Notes: generated by a model from the letters alone, not told the origin. Positions 36,832-47,116 are shown, numbered from the stretch's first letter. The stretch is 64,000 bases of DNA from Renibacterium salmoninarum ATCC 33209 (GCF_000018885.1 NC_010168.1:930001-994000), one strand, 5' to 3'. A program made the numbers and translations.

Positions 36832-38049
36832 ATGGCCAAATTCTCTCAATCCGCAAAGCTGTCCAGCGTTCGTTACGACGTCCGAGGCCCGATCTTGGCC
36901 AGAGCGCAGCAGCTGGAGGCCGAGGGGCACCGGATTCTGAAACTGAACTTGGGCAACCCGGCACCGTTCGGATTCGAAGCACCGGATGCAATTTTTGTCG
37001 ATATGATTCGGCATCTGCCGCACGCTCAGGGCTATAGCGATTCACGGGGAATCTTCTCTGCTCGGACCGCAGTGGTCAAGTACTACCAGACCCGAGGAAT
37101 TCAGAATATTGATGTAGATGACGTCTACCTTGGCAACGGGGTGAGCGAGTTAATCGCGATGTCGCTGCAAGCTCTTTTGAACGACGGCGACGAAATTTTG
37201 ATTCCGGCTCCGGACTATCCGTTATGGACCGCCTGCGTGAGCTTGTCGGGTGGACATCCCGTTCATTACCTTTGCGATGAAGAAGCGGACTGGCAACCCG
37301 ATCTAGAAGATCTGGAAGCCAAAATAACGCCCCGCACGCGCGGAATAGTCATCATCAATCCAAACAACCCGACGGGAGCGGTCTACCCGCAAAAAACCGT
37401 CGAGGCTATGGTCGAATTGGTCCGCAAGCACGGCTTGATCGTTTTTTCGGATGAGATTTACGAAAAGATCCTTTATGAAGATGCCGTGCACTACAACACC
37501 GCCTTGGCTGCTCGCGACGATGTACTCTGCCTGACCTTCAGCGGACTATCAAAAGCCTACCGAGTTTGTGGCTACCGCTCGGGCTGGATGACTATTTCCG
37601 GTCCTAAAAAGGCGGCTGCAGATTATTTGGAAGGAATCAACCTACTTTCTAATATGCGCCTTTGCGCCAATGTGCCGGCACAGCACGCGATCCAAACAGC
37701 GTTAGGTGGCTACCAAAGTATTAATGATTTGATACTGCCCGGTGGCCGATTCCGTGAACAACGAGATCTTGCCTACAAGCTGATCAATGAAATCCCCGGT
37801 GTCTCTACTCGGCAGGCTCAGGGAGCGCTTTACCTCTTCCCGAAACTTGATCCAGAAGCGTACCCGATCAAAGACGATGAGAAATTTGTTCTTGACCTGT
37901 TGCAGGAACAGAAGATTTTGGTGACGCACGGTAGCGGATTCAATTGGATCAATACTGATCACTTCCGGCTGGTCACTTTGCCGAACATTAGGGATCTCAC
38001 TGATGCAATCGGAAGAATTGCTGAATTCTTAAGCCATTACAAGCCCTGA
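36832..38049 (+). CDS. alaA: AlaA-type alanine aminotransferase (class I/II)
   Basis: 405 residues, PLP-dependent fold type I. Substrate N-terminal motif LGNPAPFGF, INPNNPTGAVYP (175 onward), Asp207/Tyr210 of the PLP pocket, and the Schiff-base Lys241 in SGLSKAYRVCGYRSGW. It matches the AlaA/YfbQ group that makes alanine from pyruvate and glutamate. The C-terminus is complete. The second IS994-like copy starts only 15 bases after the stop, so the gene is untouched but may have lost its own terminator. Confidence 0.88.
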   Translation: MAKFSQSAKLSSVRYDVRGPILARAQQLEAEGHRILKLNLGNPAPFGFEAPDAIFVDMIRHLPHAQGYSDSRGIFSARTAVVKYYQTRGIQNIDVDDVYLGNGVSELIAMSLQALLNDGDEILIPAPDYPLWTACVSLSGGHPVHYLCDEEADWQPDLEDLEAKITPRTRGIVIINPNNPTGAVYPQKTVEAMVELVRKHGLIVFSDEIYEKILYEDAVHYNTALAARDDVLCLTFSGLSKAYRVCGYRSGWMTISGPKKAAADYLEGINLLSNMRLCANVPAQHAIQTALGGYQSINDLILPGGRFREQRDLAYKLINEIPGVSTRQAQGALYLFPKLDPEAYPIKDDEKFVLDLLQEQKILVTHGSGFNWINTDHFRLVTLPNIRDLTDAIGRIAEFLSHYKP

Positions 38050-38113
38050 GCAGCATCTGGCTGTGAATCGCCCCGGTGTGTCCGGAGACTTTCTTGTTTG
38101 AGAGGATCAGGAC

Positions 38114-38479
38114 ATGGCAGGGAAGACTACGACACGGTATCCGCAGGAGTTGAAGGATCGTGCGGTGCGCATGGTGGCGGAGATGGAGGGTGCGTCTTCG
38201 GAGTGGGCGGCGATGCAAAAAGTTGCCCAGCTTTTGGGTGTGGGTGTGCCGGAAACGGTGCGTAAATGGGTCCGGCAAGCCGAGATCGATGTTGGTACTA
38301 GAACTGGAACAACGAGCACGGAATCGGCCGAGCTGAAACGGTTACGGCGTGAGAACGCTGAGCTGAAACGGGCGAACGCGATCCTTCGGAGTGCTTCAGC
38401 TTTTGTCGCGGTCGAACTCGACCGCCACAACACTGATCGTGAAATACATCAAGGACCATGCCGGTCACCGCGAGAATAA
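38114..38479 (+). CDS. IS994-like OrfA, copy 2
   Basis: 121 residues, same HTH and leucine-rich coiled coil as copy 1, with Ala instead of Thr in DRAVRMVAEME. The frame is the same as OrfB and separated from it by one TAA (38477-38479). The short segment that normally forms the OrfB N-terminus (LIVKYIKDHAGHRENNGLRW) is in another frame, as in copy 1. Confidence 0.8.
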   Translation: MAGKTTTRYPQELKDRAVRMVAEMEGASSEWAAMQKVAQLLGVGVPETVRKWVRQAEIDVGTRTGTTSTESAELKRLRRENAELKRANAILRSASAFVAVELDRHNTDREIHQGPCRSPRE

Positions 38480-38488
38480 TGGATTGCG

Positions 38489-39379
38489 GTGGGGTGTCGA
38501 GTCGATCTGCCAGGTGCTTACTGGGACGGGGTGAAGACCGCCCCGTCCACGTACTACGAATGGGTGGATAAAACACGATCTCACCGAGAACAACGTGATG
38601 AGGTGCTCAAGCCCGTGATCCAGAAGGTGTATGCCGCTAATTACGGGGTTTACGGCACCAGGAAAGTCTGGTTGGCGATGAACCGTGAAGGTGTGCCGGT
38701 GGCCAGGTGCACGGTAGAACGGCTCATGGGGTTACTTGGCATACAGGGTGCGGTCCGTGGCAAGGTCAAACGCACCACGATCAAAGACTCGAAGGCGGCC
38801 CGAGCGAAGGACTTGGTCCGCCGTGATTTCACACCAACGGCACCGGATCGGCTATGGGTAGCTGATTTCACCTATGTTTCGACCTGGTCCGGGTGGGTCT
38901 ATGTTGCCTTCGTGATCGATGCTTACTCTCGGAGGATCCTGGGCTGGTCAGCGAGTGCTTCTATGAACACCGTGCTAGTGCTCAACGCAGTTAATCAGGC
39001 AATCTGGAGTCGTGAACGGGCCGGGGCTGAGATTTCCGGGGTGATTCATCATCACGATGCCGGGGCTCAATACGCCTCCTTGGCCTTCACCGAACGCCTG
39101 GCCCAGGCCGGTATCCGCCCCTCGATCGGTTCTGTGGGTGATAGTTACGACAACGTCTTGGCGGAAACCATCAACGGGCTTTATAAGACCGAGCTGATCA
39201 AACCCGGCAAGCCCTGGCGGACTCTAGAAGAAGTCGAAATCGGCACCGCTGAATGGGTCGATTGGTACAACCACCGAAGGCTCTACCAGTACTGCGGAGA
39301 CATCCCACCAGTAGAGCTAGAAAACCACTACTACAATCACTACCAGAGCACGGCAGCCGCCGACAGGCTCATCGTCTGA
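38489..39379 (+). CDS. IS994-like OrfB transposase, copy 2
   Basis: 296 residues with intact catalytic residues: Asp in VADFTYVS, Asp in HHDAGAQY and Glu in LAETING (D(35)E spacing). Near-identical to copy 1 and close to IS6110 OrfB. The GTG at 38489 would be the only start in this frame after the OrfA stop. The N-terminal 30 residues of a full OrfB are displaced to another frame by two one-base deletions (see findings). Confidence 0.8.
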   Translation: MGCRVDLPGAYWDGVKTAPSTYYEWVDKTRSHREQRDEVLKPVIQKVYAANYGVYGTRKVWLAMNREGVPVARCTVERLMGLLGIQGAVRGKVKRTTIKDSKAARAKDLVRRDFTPTAPDRLWVADFTYVSTWSGWVYVAFVIDAYSRRILGWSASASMNTVLVLNAVNQAIWSRERAGAEISGVIHHHDAGAQYASLAFTERLAQAGIRPSIGSVGDSYDNVLAETINGLYKTELIKPGKPWRTLEEVEIGTAEWVDWYNHRRLYQYCGDIPPVELENHYYNHYQSTAAADRLIV

Positions 39380-39542
39380 GAAACCCTCAGGACACACCGG
39401 AGCGATTCACTGACCAGAGGGACTTGAATTGAGGGAAACCGCCGTTGTTTCGTGGCGCAGCTGAATTTGCCTCGATTTCGAGTACGGTGGAATTGATCTG
39501 TTCAGGCGTTCTGAAGAGAACTTGAGTCTGGGAAGGCCCGCT

Positions 39543-40397
39543 ATGGCATCGAAGCACGGGTTTAAGAAATCGCCCGCTGAATTACTTGTTGTTGGACCAG
39601 AGTTCAACCTCGATCAGGTGGACACCTCGGGGGCGCCCGGATTTAGCGGCAAAAAGCGCGACGCAGAACAAGTCCTGGCCGAGGGAGAACGTAAACTTTC
39701 GGTCTTACAGGAACAGCTCTTTGCCCAGAGCAAATTTGGTGGTAAGCATTCAGTATTACTCGTCTTGCAAGCCATGGACACGGCAGGAAAAGGCGGCATC
39801 GTTTCTCACGTTGTGGGCTCGGTTGATCCGCAGGGTATGCAGCTGCATGCGTTCAAGGCGCCCACCGATGAAGAGAAGCAGCACGATTTTCTTTGGCGCA
39901 TTGAGAAGGGAGTACCAAAGGCTGGAATGCTGGGCGTCTTCGATCGCTCACACTACGAAGACGTGCTCATTCATCGCGTGCATGGCTGGGCAGACGAAAC
40001 CGAGTTGGAACGTCGGTACCAAGCCATCAACGATTTTGAAGAGCAGCTCACTTCGAATGGAACCAAGATTGTTAAAGTGATGTTGGACATCAGCCCGGAG
40101 ACTCAAAAGGAGCGCTTGACTGCGCGTCTGGCTGAACCAACTAAACACTGGAAATACAGCCCAACTGATGTCACAGAGCGCGAATTTTGGCCGCAGTATA
40201 TGGAGGCGTATCAACTAGCCTTCGAAAAGACCAGCACCAAGATTGCGCCTTGGCACGTGGTACCGGCGGATAAGAAATGGTACGCACGGCTTGCGGTTCA
40301 GGAGCTGCTATTGGACGCCTTTGAATCACTTGACTTGAGCTGGCCCGAGGGAGACTACGATCTTGCGTTAGAGCGCAAACGAGTTGCCGCCTCATAA
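39543..40397 (+). CDS. ppk2: Polyphosphate kinase 2 family protein
   Basis: 284 residues with the PPK2 core: Walker A AMDTAGKGG, Walker B-like GVFDRSHYEDVLI, and a lid region rich in Arg/Lys (LTARLAEPTKHWKYSPTD). These enzymes use polyphosphate to phosphorylate nucleotides (or the reverse) in the cytoplasm. ATG at 39543 is preferred because GGAAGG lies seven bases upstream; the TTG at 39522 overlaps that site. The IS copy ends about 130 bases upstream. Which nucleotide is used cannot be told with certainty. Confidence 0.88.
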   Translation: MASKHGFKKSPAELLVVGPEFNLDQVDTSGAPGFSGKKRDAEQVLAEGERKLSVLQEQLFAQSKFGGKHSVLLVLQAMDTAGKGGIVSHVVGSVDPQGMQLHAFKAPTDEEKQHDFLWRIEKGVPKAGMLGVFDRSHYEDVLIHRVHGWADETELERRYQAINDFEEQLTSNGTKIVKVMLDISPETQKERLTARLAEPTKHWKYSPTDVTEREFWPQYMEAYQLAFEKTSTKIAPWHVVPADKKWYARLAVQELLLDAFESLDLSWPEGDYDLALERKRVAAS

Positions 40398-40414
40398 ATT
40401 CGCGGATTCAGCGA

Positions 40415-40651
40415 TTAGGCTTTTTCTGTCGCCGCTTTAGCTGCATCGAGGCGTTTTTGCACGCCTTCGAGCCGATGCTCGCAACGCAATGCCAAAGCTT
40501 CGCCACGCTCCCAGAGCGCTAGTGATTCTTCGAGGCTGGCTCCGCCCGCTTCTAATTTGGCAACCACAGTAACAAGCTCTTCGCGGGCCTGTTCGTAGCT
40601 TAAATTGTCAGTGCTTGAATCGTGAGTTTCTAAAACTTCGTTTTCTTTCAC
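40415..40651 (-). CDS. xseB: Exodeoxyribonuclease VII small subunit
   Basis: 78 residues. The conserved core [40 protein letters not shown] and [12 protein letters not shown] are typical of XseB, which binds several copies per XseA. Its ATG overlaps the xseA stop by four bases, the usual coupled arrangement. It is second in the xseA-xseB operon. Confidence 0.95.
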   Translation of the reverse strand: MKENEVLETHDSSTDNLSYEQAREELVTVVAKLEAGGASLEESLALWERGEALALRCEHRLEGVQKRLDAAKAATEKA

Positions 40652-41937
40652 GATGTTCCTTTCTGGGGGCTGGCTTTGCCTTGGGAAACGGCGTCGATCA
40701 TTCCACGCGCGAGTCTGACGCGCAACGAGGTACCGTCCGGAGCCTGATCGGGGGAACTCACCACGGCACCGTCGGATAGCTGCAGGACTGCATAACCGCG
40801 GTCCAAGGTCTTTTGCGGCGACAGCGAACGCACCTGGGACAGCAGATGGGCCAAAGTATCTTGATGCCTGGCGACCATAGTTGAAATTGAGCCAAATGCG
40901 CGGTCTTGAAGGCGGACTAAGTCTTCCCGTCGTACCGCGATCATGCCATCAGGCTGAGCGAGCACTGGTCGGGAGCGCAATTGCTGCAAACGGTCTTGCT
41001 CGCGGTGCAAGAATAGCGTCAGCGAACGTTGGAGTTGGTAACGAGCTTGGTTGACCAAGCCGAGCTCCTCAGCCAGGTCGGGCACGATTCGCTTAGCGGC
41101 GTCGGTTGGCGTCGAAGCACGCAAATCCGCAACTTCATCAAGCAGGGGGCGATCCGCTTCATGGCCAATGGCGCTGACCACTGGCGTGTGTGCCGCCGAC
41201 ACCGCACGGATAAGCGTCTCGTTGCTGAATCCCAATAGGTCCTCTAAGGAACCGCCGCCGCGCGCAATCACAATGACGTCTACCCGATCATCGGCGTCGA
41301 GCTCGGCCAACGCGGCACTGACCTGGCTGACCGAATTGACGCCCTGGACCGCTACTTCGCGGACCTCAAACTGCACAGCAGGCCAGCGTAAGGTCGCGTT
41401 GCGCAGCACATCCTTCATAGCGTCCGAGTCTCGGCCAGTAATAAGGCCGATTCGGTTCGGCAACAGCGGAAGTTTCTTTTTTCGTTCCGCATCAAAAATT
41501 CCTTCGGCGGCCAACGCCTGCCGTAACGCCTCAATTCGAGCAAGTAGATCGCCTAAACCGACTGCTTTGATTTGCCGGCCCTGCATCGACAACCGGCCAG
41601 TTTTCATCCAGAAGTCGGGTTTTAGTTGCGCAACCACGCGGGCACCGCGTTCCAGCGGGACCGCCATCGCGTCCAGTGCAGAGCCAAAAAGAGTCACACT
41701 CAAAGAGATTTCGGCATCAACATCTCGCAAGGTCAGATAGCTTATGTTAGCTCGGCGATTCAGCTCGATGACTTGCCCTTCGACCCAAGCGGCGGGAGCC
41801 CGGTCGATGTGCGCCTTCAGTTTTTCAGACAGCATGCGCAGGGGCCAAGGCCTGTCCGCGGTGGTTTCTGCCGCCGTCGTCGGCAACGTACTTTGCGGCA
41901 CTGGATGTTCGGGGCTGGATTCGACTGGTTCGTTCAT
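40648..41937 (-). CDS. xseA: Exodeoxyribonuclease VII large subunit
   Basis: About 429 residues. The N-terminal OB-fold ([20 protein letters not shown]) is followed by the nuclease domain with [32 protein letters not shown] and [20 protein letters not shown], and a coiled-coil C-terminus for XseB binding. It degrades single-stranded DNA in both directions in repair. The ATG at 41937 is chosen because GGAGGG lies just before it; the upstream ATG at 41949 overlaps that site. Intact; divergent from a membrane protein and ispH nearby, the standard actinobacterial order. Confidence 0.93.
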   Translation of the reverse strand: MNEPVESSPEHPVPQSTLPTTAAETTADRPWPLRMLSEKLKAHIDRAPAAWVEGQVIELNRRANISYLTLRDVDAEISLSVTLFGSALDAMAVPLERGARVVAQLKPDFWMKTGRLSMQGRQIKAVGLGDLLARIEALRQALAAEGIFDAERKKKLPLLPNRIGLITGRDSDAMKDVLRNATLRWPAVQFEVREVAVQGVNSVSQVSAALAELDADDRVDVIVIARGGGSLEDLLGFSNETLIRAVSAAHTPVVSAIGHEADRPLLDEVADLRASTPTDAAKRIVPDLAEELGLVNQARYQLQRSLTLFLHREQDRLQQLRSRPVLAQPDGMIAVRREDLVRLQDRAFGSISTMVARHQDTLAHLLSQVRSLSPQKTLDRGYAVLQLSDGAVVSSPDQAPDGTSLRVRLARGMIDAVSQGKASPQKGTS

Positions 41938-42150
41938 CTTGCCCTCCATTGCGCTGAGTTGAATTACGGCGTCTTGTTTGCTGGCCGAGTCTAAGCCTAT
42001 CTACTTCCACCGACAGCGAATCACAGGAACCCTCAAGCCTGTTCGAATAGGTTCTTTTCAGTCAACTTCTCTGTTCGTTTGCCCGCGCGGCTCTGTGCTG
42101 GTGCACAGGACAAAACGATAAAGTTGAGGCGAGCAACTTGAAGGGGATTC

Positions 42151-42987
42151 ATGCGCAGCTTTTTCTCCGCCATCGTCGCATTAGCGGCACTTTTGTTGGC
42201 GGCTATTTCGATCCCGGCCATCTGGGCTGATCGGACCGTCGTCAACCAGGCGGGTTTCGTTGCAATGGCTGCGCCTTTGGGCAGCGATCCGCAGTTTCAA
42301 CAAGCGTTGGCTAGTGCCACAGCGAAAACTGTCACAGGTCAGCTTGATGCTATGCCGGGTCTGCAGAAAATCATCGCGCCCATTATTAATGACGCGACGA
42401 AGAATCTCGCTACCGACCCGGGATTTGGTACCGCCTGGACCGAGACACTTCGGCGAAGCCATGAGCTGACCGTTGTGGACCCGGCCTCGAACGCCAACGA
42501 TCAGGGTGCGCTGAACTTGGACGTGGCACCGATGCTGCAGCTGGTGATCAACAAAGTCAGCGCCGGCCTTGGCCAACCCCTCCAAGCGCCCCAGCAGCTT
42601 TTAATCAGCCTGGGTAGTTCTAGCCAGCGCATGGCAATCGTGCGTTTGGCCGAGTTCAGTCCGTTGGGTATCTGGCTTGCGGGGGGAGCGGTGCTGGCTT
42701 TTGCGCTGGCTTTAGTGATCGCCCGACGTCGTTCGACCACCTTGGCGCTCATCGGCCTGGGAGTCGCGATAATTGCCGGAGCTTGGAAACTGCTTTTAGA
42801 AGTTGTCTCGAAGAATGTGCTTGATTCGGCCGGTGGCAATCCGGTAGCCGATCTCTTCAAGCAACAGTACGTTAGCGTGGTCTCGGCCAATTTCGATATG
42901 TGGATTATTTACGCCCTTTTTGCCGCTGCATTGCTGATTTTGGTTGGCCTGCTCGCGCGAGTTATGGCGCGGCGCGGTACCGTCTGA
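42151..42987 (+). CDS. Hypothetical membrane protein
   Basis: 278 residues: one N-terminal helix (about 6-25), a 140-residue outside domain (AGFVAMAAPLGSDPQFQQAL to SLGSSSQRMAIVRL), then three C-terminal helices. Conserved small proteins of this design lie between xseA and ispH in Arthrobacter relatives; their function is not known. Start at ATG 42151 behind AAGGGG. The gene is divergent from xseA and upstream of ispH by 55 bases. Intact. Confidence 0.7.
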   Translation: MRSFFSAIVALAALLLAAISIPAIWADRTVVNQAGFVAMAAPLGSDPQFQQALASATAKTVTGQLDAMPGLQKIIAPIINDATKNLATDPGFGTAWTETLRRSHELTVVDPASNANDQGALNLDVAPMLQLVINKVSAGLGQPLQAPQQLLISLGSSSQRMAIVRLAEFSPLGIWLAGGAVLAFALALVIARRRSTTLALIGLGVAIIAGAWKLLLEVVSKNVLDSAGGNPVADLFKQQYVSVVSANFDMWIIYALFAAALLILVGLLARVMARRGTV

Positions 42988-43042
42988 CCTGGACGAAAAG
43001 CCGATGAAATCCGTATCAGCCGGAAAACCGTAGAATAGAAGT

Positions 43043-44128
43043 ATGACCAGTACCGCCGTTTCCGTGCCGATGCCAACTATTCCGCGCAAGCGGCGTAGTC
43101 CGGAAGAGATCGCTGCGGCTTCACCAGCAACCGCTGCGAAGAAGGTGCTGCTGGCGGCTCCGCGCGGCTACTGCGCCGGTGTTGATCGCGCTGTGATCGC
43201 GGTAGAGAAGGCCCTGGAGCATTACGGCCCGCCGGTATATGTTCGGAAGCAGATTGTGCACAACGTGCACGTAGTTTCTTCGCTCGAGGCGCAAGGTGCC
43301 ATTTTCGTTGAGGAAAACGAAGAGGTTCCCGAGAGAGCTTTGGTGATTTTTTCAGCGCATGGCGTTTCGCCAGCGGTGATTCAGTCCGCTGAAGATCGAG
43401 GCCTGCGCACAATCGATGCAACGTGCCCGTTGGTGACTAAGGTGCACCGCGAGGCAGTGCGCTTTGCCCGCGACGATTTTGATATTTTACTGATCGGCCA
43501 CGAGGGCCACGAAGAAGTTGAAGGCACAGCAGGCGAAGCCCCAGAGCATATTCAGATCATCAATGGTCCGCACGAAGTCGACAAAGTAAAGGTGCGCGAT
43601 CCGGAGAAGGTTATTTGGCTTTCTCAGACGACCTTGAGCGTTGACGAGACGATGGAAACCGTCAGAATGCTCAAGGAACGCTTTCCGACTCTGCAAGATC
43701 CGCCCAGCGACGATATTTGTTACGCGACAACCAACCGACAGGTGGCCATCAAAAAGATTGCGCCGCAAGCGGAGCTCGTGATTGTTGTTGGCTCAGCGAA
43801 TTCCTCTAATTCGGTACGCCTAGTTAAAGTAGCTTTGGAGCACGGCGCAAAAGCTTCCTACCGAGTCGATTTTGCAAATGAGGTCGATGAGTCTTGGTTT
43901 GAGGGTGTCGCCACTGTCGGAGTTACTTCTGGTGCTTCAGTGCCTGAAGTCTTGGTGCGGGATGTCTTGAGCTTGCTTGCTGACTACGGCTATGGCGACG
44001 TCGAAGAGGTAGTGACTGCCGAAGAAGACTTGCTGTTCTCGCTGCCAAAGGAATTGCGCAGCACACTCAAAAAGGCTGGCGATTCATCGCGGGCTTTGGG
44101 CGGCCGGGGCCAGCGACCCGAACGTTAA
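43043..44128 (+). CDS. ispH: 4-hydroxy-3-methylbut-2-enyl diphosphate reductase
   Basis: 361 residues (LytB). It makes IPP and DMAPP in the last step of the MEP isoprenoid pathway. The three Fe-S cluster Cys are Cys44 ([13 protein letters not shown]), Cys128 ([11 protein letters not shown]) and Cys226 ([11 protein letters not shown]). The HGVSP and [10 protein letters not shown] substrate motifs are also present. The 30-residue N-terminal extension is usual in Actinobacteria. Intact and expected to be essential. Confidence 0.96.
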   Translation: MTSTAVSVPMPTIPRKRRSPEEIAAASPATAAKKVLLAAPRGYCAGVDRAVIAVEKALEHYGPPVYVRKQIVHNVHVVSSLEAQGAIFVEENEEVPERALVIFSAHGVSPAVIQSAEDRGLRTIDATCPLVTKVHREAVRFARDDFDILLIGHEGHEEVEGTAGEAPEHIQIINGPHEVDKVKVRDPEKVIWLSQTTLSVDETMETVRMLKERFPTLQDPPSDDICYATTNRQVAIKKIAPQAELVIVVGSANSSNSVRLVKVALEHGAKASYRVDFANEVDESWFEGVATVGVTSGASVPEVLVRDVLSLLADYGYGDVEEVVTAEEDLLFSLPKELRSTLKKAGDSSRALGGRGQRPER

Positions 44129-44132
44129 GACC

Positions 44133-45269
44133 TCAGCCGGTGTATCCGGGCGCGCTGAGATGTCTGGGCTGAACGTCGACTTGGGCTGGTGCAGCCAACG
44201 ATTCAGGGTCTAATAAATTCAATCGTCGAGCAGACGGAAGCACTCTAGCTTCCAATGACCCAACCATGGTGTTGTACTTTTCGACCGACGATCTAATCGA
44301 TGCGCCAAGCTTTCCCACGTGTTCGCCAAGGGTTGCCAATCGTTCGTAAAGCTGGCTGGAAACTTCGAAGAGCTCTTTCGCGCTTTCGGTGAGGACGTCT
44401 TGGCGCCATGAATAGGCAACAGCTTTGAGTACTGCGAGCAGACTGATTGGCGAGGACAGCACTACGCCTTTACCCAAGGCATAGTCGAGTAATTGCGCGT
44501 CAGCACTCAGTGCCGCCGAAAGGATGGACTCGGCCGGCAAGAAACAGATCACTAGTTCAGGGGAGGTAGGCGAGCCCTGCCAATATTTCTTGGCGGCTAA
44601 TGCGTCAATATGGCTTCGAACGGCCTTGGCATGCTGGTTGAGGGAAATTGCGGCATCTCGTTCGCTACCGGCCTCCTGCGCCTGCAAAAAGGCGCTAAGC
44701 GGAACTTTGGCATCCAGAATTAATTCCTTTCCACCGGGCAAGCGAACGATCATGTCTGGCCTTTGCACGCCGTCGATACCGGACTGTTGAACCTGCTCAC
44801 TGAAATCCACGTGAGCCACCATGCCTGCAGACTCGACGACGCGGCGCAACTGAACTTCGCCCCAACGACCGCGAGCGCTGGTAGAACGCAATGAAGACGC
44901 AAGATTTTGCGTGGTCTGCAGAAGAAGCCGGTCCGCATCTTTTGCATCATTGAGCTGCTGAGATAGCTGACCGTACTGTTCCACCCTGTCCCGTTCTAGC
45001 AGTGTCACTTGACGTTGCACATCACCCAGGCGCTCCGATACTGGGGCTAAAGCTTTCAAAATCGAAGAGTTCTCACCGCTTTGCGCCGTCAAAAGTCGGG
45101 ATTCGGCTTCAGCCGCGGCCAGCGCGGCATTTGCTTCGCTAAGCCGATCTGACATGTCGTTTAGATCGGACGCTAAATTAGCTTGCCGACGTCGGCTGAC
45201 AAAGTAGCTGACGATCGCGCCGAGAATGAGACCGAGCAGCAGACCAATAAGCAATGTGGAACTCTCCAT
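44133..45269 (-). CDS. rmuC: RmuC-family DNA recombination protein
   Basis: 378 residues. One N-terminal membrane helix (LLIGLLLGLILGAIVSYFV), a long coiled coil (about 30-125), then the RmuC nuclease-like domain (GRWGEVQLRRVVESAGMVAH, GGKELILDAKVPLSAFLQAQ, FLPAESILSAAL). RmuC proteins limit DNA rearrangements between inverted repeats. This would be relevant in a genome with many palindromes. Convergent with ispH, with only four bases between the stops. Intact. Confidence 0.9.
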   Translation of the reverse strand: MESSTLLIGLLLGLILGAIVSYFVSRRRQANLASDLNDMSDRLSEANAALAAAEAESRLLTAQSGENSSILKALAPVSERLGDVQRQVTLLERDRVEQYGQLSQQLNDAKDADRLLLQTTQNLASSLRSTSARGRWGEVQLRRVVESAGMVAHVDFSEQVQQSGIDGVQRPDMIVRLPGGKELILDAKVPLSAFLQAQEAGSERDAAISLNQHAKAVRSHIDALAAKKYWQGSPTSPELVICFLPAESILSAALSADAQLLDYALGKGVVLSSPISLLAVLKAVAYSWRQDVLTESAKELFEVSSQLYERLATLGEHVGKLGASIRSSVEKYNTMVGSLEARVLPSARRLNLLDPESLAAPAQVDVQPRHLSAPGYTG

Positions 45270-45329
45270 AGCGCAAGCCTGTCACGAGGCTCTGACAAAA
45301 TCGTGACGCGGCTTATCGCTTCTTGCACG

Positions 45330-45414
45330 GACGTTGCTGCCCACTCGAACCGCAGTCTTGGTGGGGATAGCTGGTTCCTGCCCACCGAGCATGCGGTTCG
45401 AGTGGGCAGCAACG
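45330..45414. repeat. 24-bp perfect inverted repeat between rmuC and ychF
   Basis: Arms 45330-45353 and 45391-45414 are perfectly complementary. The 37-base interior holds a second stem (TGGTGGG/CCCACC). It lies in the divergent gap, about 60 bases from rmuC and 112 from ychF. A nested stem in a 5' leader suggests a structured RNA or a terminator for an unannotated transcript. Confidence 0.6.
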
Positions 45415-45525
45415 TTGACGACGGCACACCGTTCCGTCAGTTTGGGTCCCTCGCCGGTATCGTTTAGCGGCTGCCTCCGCAGTTCGTTCCTCACTGCGAG
45501 GATCCTGCCGCTAAACTTAGTTCCC

Positions 45526-46611
45526 GTGGCTCTTACTATTGGCATCGTCGGACTGCCCAACGTCGGCAAATCAACTCTTTTCAATGCGCTCACCCGCAAT
45601 AATGTGCTCGCGGCGAACTACCCGTTCGCTACGATCGAGCCCAACGTGGGTGTGGTAAATCTTCCTGATGCCAGGCTGGCCAAGCTCGCTGAGGTGTTTG
45701 GTTCGGCGCGGATCCTGCCCGCCGTCGTGTCATTCGTGGACATTGCCGGCATTGTCAAAGGCGCTTCCGAGGGCGAAGGATTGGGCAATAAATTCCTGGC
45801 CAATATCCGCGAGGCAGAAGCAATTGCCCAAGTAATCCGGGTTTTCGACGATCCCGATGTTATTCACGTCGACGGCAAAGTCGATCCGAGCTCCGATATA
45901 GAGACCATCAACACCGAGCTGATCCTTGCCGACTTGCAGACCATTGAAAAGGCTGTTCCGCGCATCGAGAAGGCGGTCAAGCTAAAGCAAAAAGACGCCG
46001 CTGAGCTGAATGCGATTCTGACTGCGCAGAAGGTCCTCGAACGTGGTGACACCATTTTCTCCTCGATCAAGAGTGACAAGCTGGAGATGGAACATCTCAA
46101 AGAATTGGGACTGCTCACGGCTAAGCCCTTCATCTACGTGTTTAACGTCGATGAAGCGGTGCTGAACAATACCGAACGCCAGGGCGAGCTGCGTGAACTG
46201 GTGGCCCCGGCTGACGCTATTTTCCTGGACGCGAAGCTCGAAGCCGACCTGGCCGAGCTGGATGAAGAAGAAGCTCGCGAGATGCTGGAAATGAACGGGC
46301 AGGAAGAGTCTGGCCTGGACCAGCTTGCCCGCGTCGGCTTCCACACCCTTGGTCTGCAGACCTATCTGACCGCAGGAACCAAGGAAACGCGCGCCTGGAC
46401 CATTCGACAAGGCGACACCGCACCGCAGGCGGCTGGAGTCATTCACTCGGACTTCCAACGTGGCTTTATCAAGGCTGAAGTCGTCCACTTTTACGACCTG
46501 ATCGACGCCGGTTCGATGTCGGAAGCCAAGTCGCGCGGCAAGGTTCGGATCGAAGGCAAAGAGTATGTAATGTCCGACGGCGACGTGGTGGAGTTCCGCT
46601 TCAACGTCTAG
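45526..46611 (+). CDS. ychF: Redox-regulated ATPase YchF
   Basis: 361 residues, an Obg-family P-loop protein that binds ATP. G1 GLPNVGKST, G2/G3 PNVGVVNLPD and DIAGIVKGASEGEGLGN, the coiled-coil insertion, and the TGS domain at the end (GFIKAEVVHFYDLIDAGSMS). GTG at 45526 gives the exact family start MALTIGIVGLPNVGKS. The longer frame from 45334 includes a palindrome and is not coding. It associates with ribosomes. Intact. Confidence 0.95.
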   Translation: MALTIGIVGLPNVGKSTLFNALTRNNVLAANYPFATIEPNVGVVNLPDARLAKLAEVFGSARILPAVVSFVDIAGIVKGASEGEGLGNKFLANIREAEAIAQVIRVFDDPDVIHVDGKVDPSSDIETINTELILADLQTIEKAVPRIEKAVKLKQKDAAELNAILTAQKVLERGDTIFSSIKSDKLEMEHLKELGLLTAKPFIYVFNVDEAVLNNTERQGELRELVAPADAIFLDAKLEADLAELDEEEAREMLEMNGQEESGLDQLARVGFHTLGLQTYLTAGTKETRAWTIRQGDTAPQAAGVIHSDFQRGFIKAEVVHFYDLIDAGSMSEAKSRGKVRIEGKEYVMSDGDVVEFRFNV

Positions 46612-46677
46612 GCCAGAGGCTGATATCTGCCACGATTTTTCCTTCTTTTCGGTCGCCTCCGTTGGTAGGGTCAAGAC

Positions 46678-47116
46678 ATGGCATTCAGGTTTGACAACAT
46701 GGGAATTGTCGTAGAGGACCTTGAACTTACGGTCGAGTTTTTTCTTGCACTTGGCCTTGAACTCGAAGGCCGAGGGATGGTCGAAGGTGAGTGGGCTGGC
46801 AAGGTCACTGGCTTAGGCAACCAACGCGTCGAGATCGCCATGATGCGGATGCCTGACGGACATGACCGGCTTGAACTTTCGCGCTTTCTTTACCCAGCAG
46901 TCATCGCCGATCATCGAAACGCCCCGGTAAACGCTCTGGTGTTATCTTCGAGTGATGTTCACAGTAGACGACATTGAAGACACGATGGCGAGGCTAAGTA
47001 AGTTCGATGTAGAGCTTGTAAGCAGCGAAATCGTTCGTTACGAGGACGTTTATAAGCTTTGCTACATTAGGGGACCCGAGGGCCTTCTGCTGGGCCTTGC
47101 CGAGGAGCTGGCGTAA
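46678..47116 (+). pseudogene. Glyoxalase/bleomycin-resistance-type protein, frameshifted
   Basis: A VOC-superfamily protein of about 145 residues. The first part (MAFRFDNMGIVVEDLELTVE to NAPVNAL) and the second (YLRVMFTVDDIEDTMARLSK to LLLGLAEELA) are in different frames; one extra base near 46941 separates them. The second half carries the usual Glu near its end (RGPEGLLLGLAEE). It probably bound a divalent metal and a small organic substrate. The next gene is a second broken VOC protein. Confidence 0.8.

Larger units (their letters stand above)
38064..39409 (+). mobile_element. IS994-like element, copy 2 (IS3 family, IS6110-like)
   Basis: 1346 bp, same ends as copy 1 (TGAATCGCCCC... to ...GGAGCGATTCA). 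It is flanked by the 3-bp direct repeat CTG (38061-38063 and 39410-39412), the expected target duplication. It therefore marks a simple transposition into the alaA-ppk2 gap. It differs from copy 1 at about six bases, including the Ala before the first catalytic Asp. Confidence 0.92.

Noticed and set aside
45334..45525. N-terminal extension of YchF
   Set aside because: The extension translates a perfect palindrome, and YchF proteins begin at MALTIGIVG. GTG at 45526 gives the right length.
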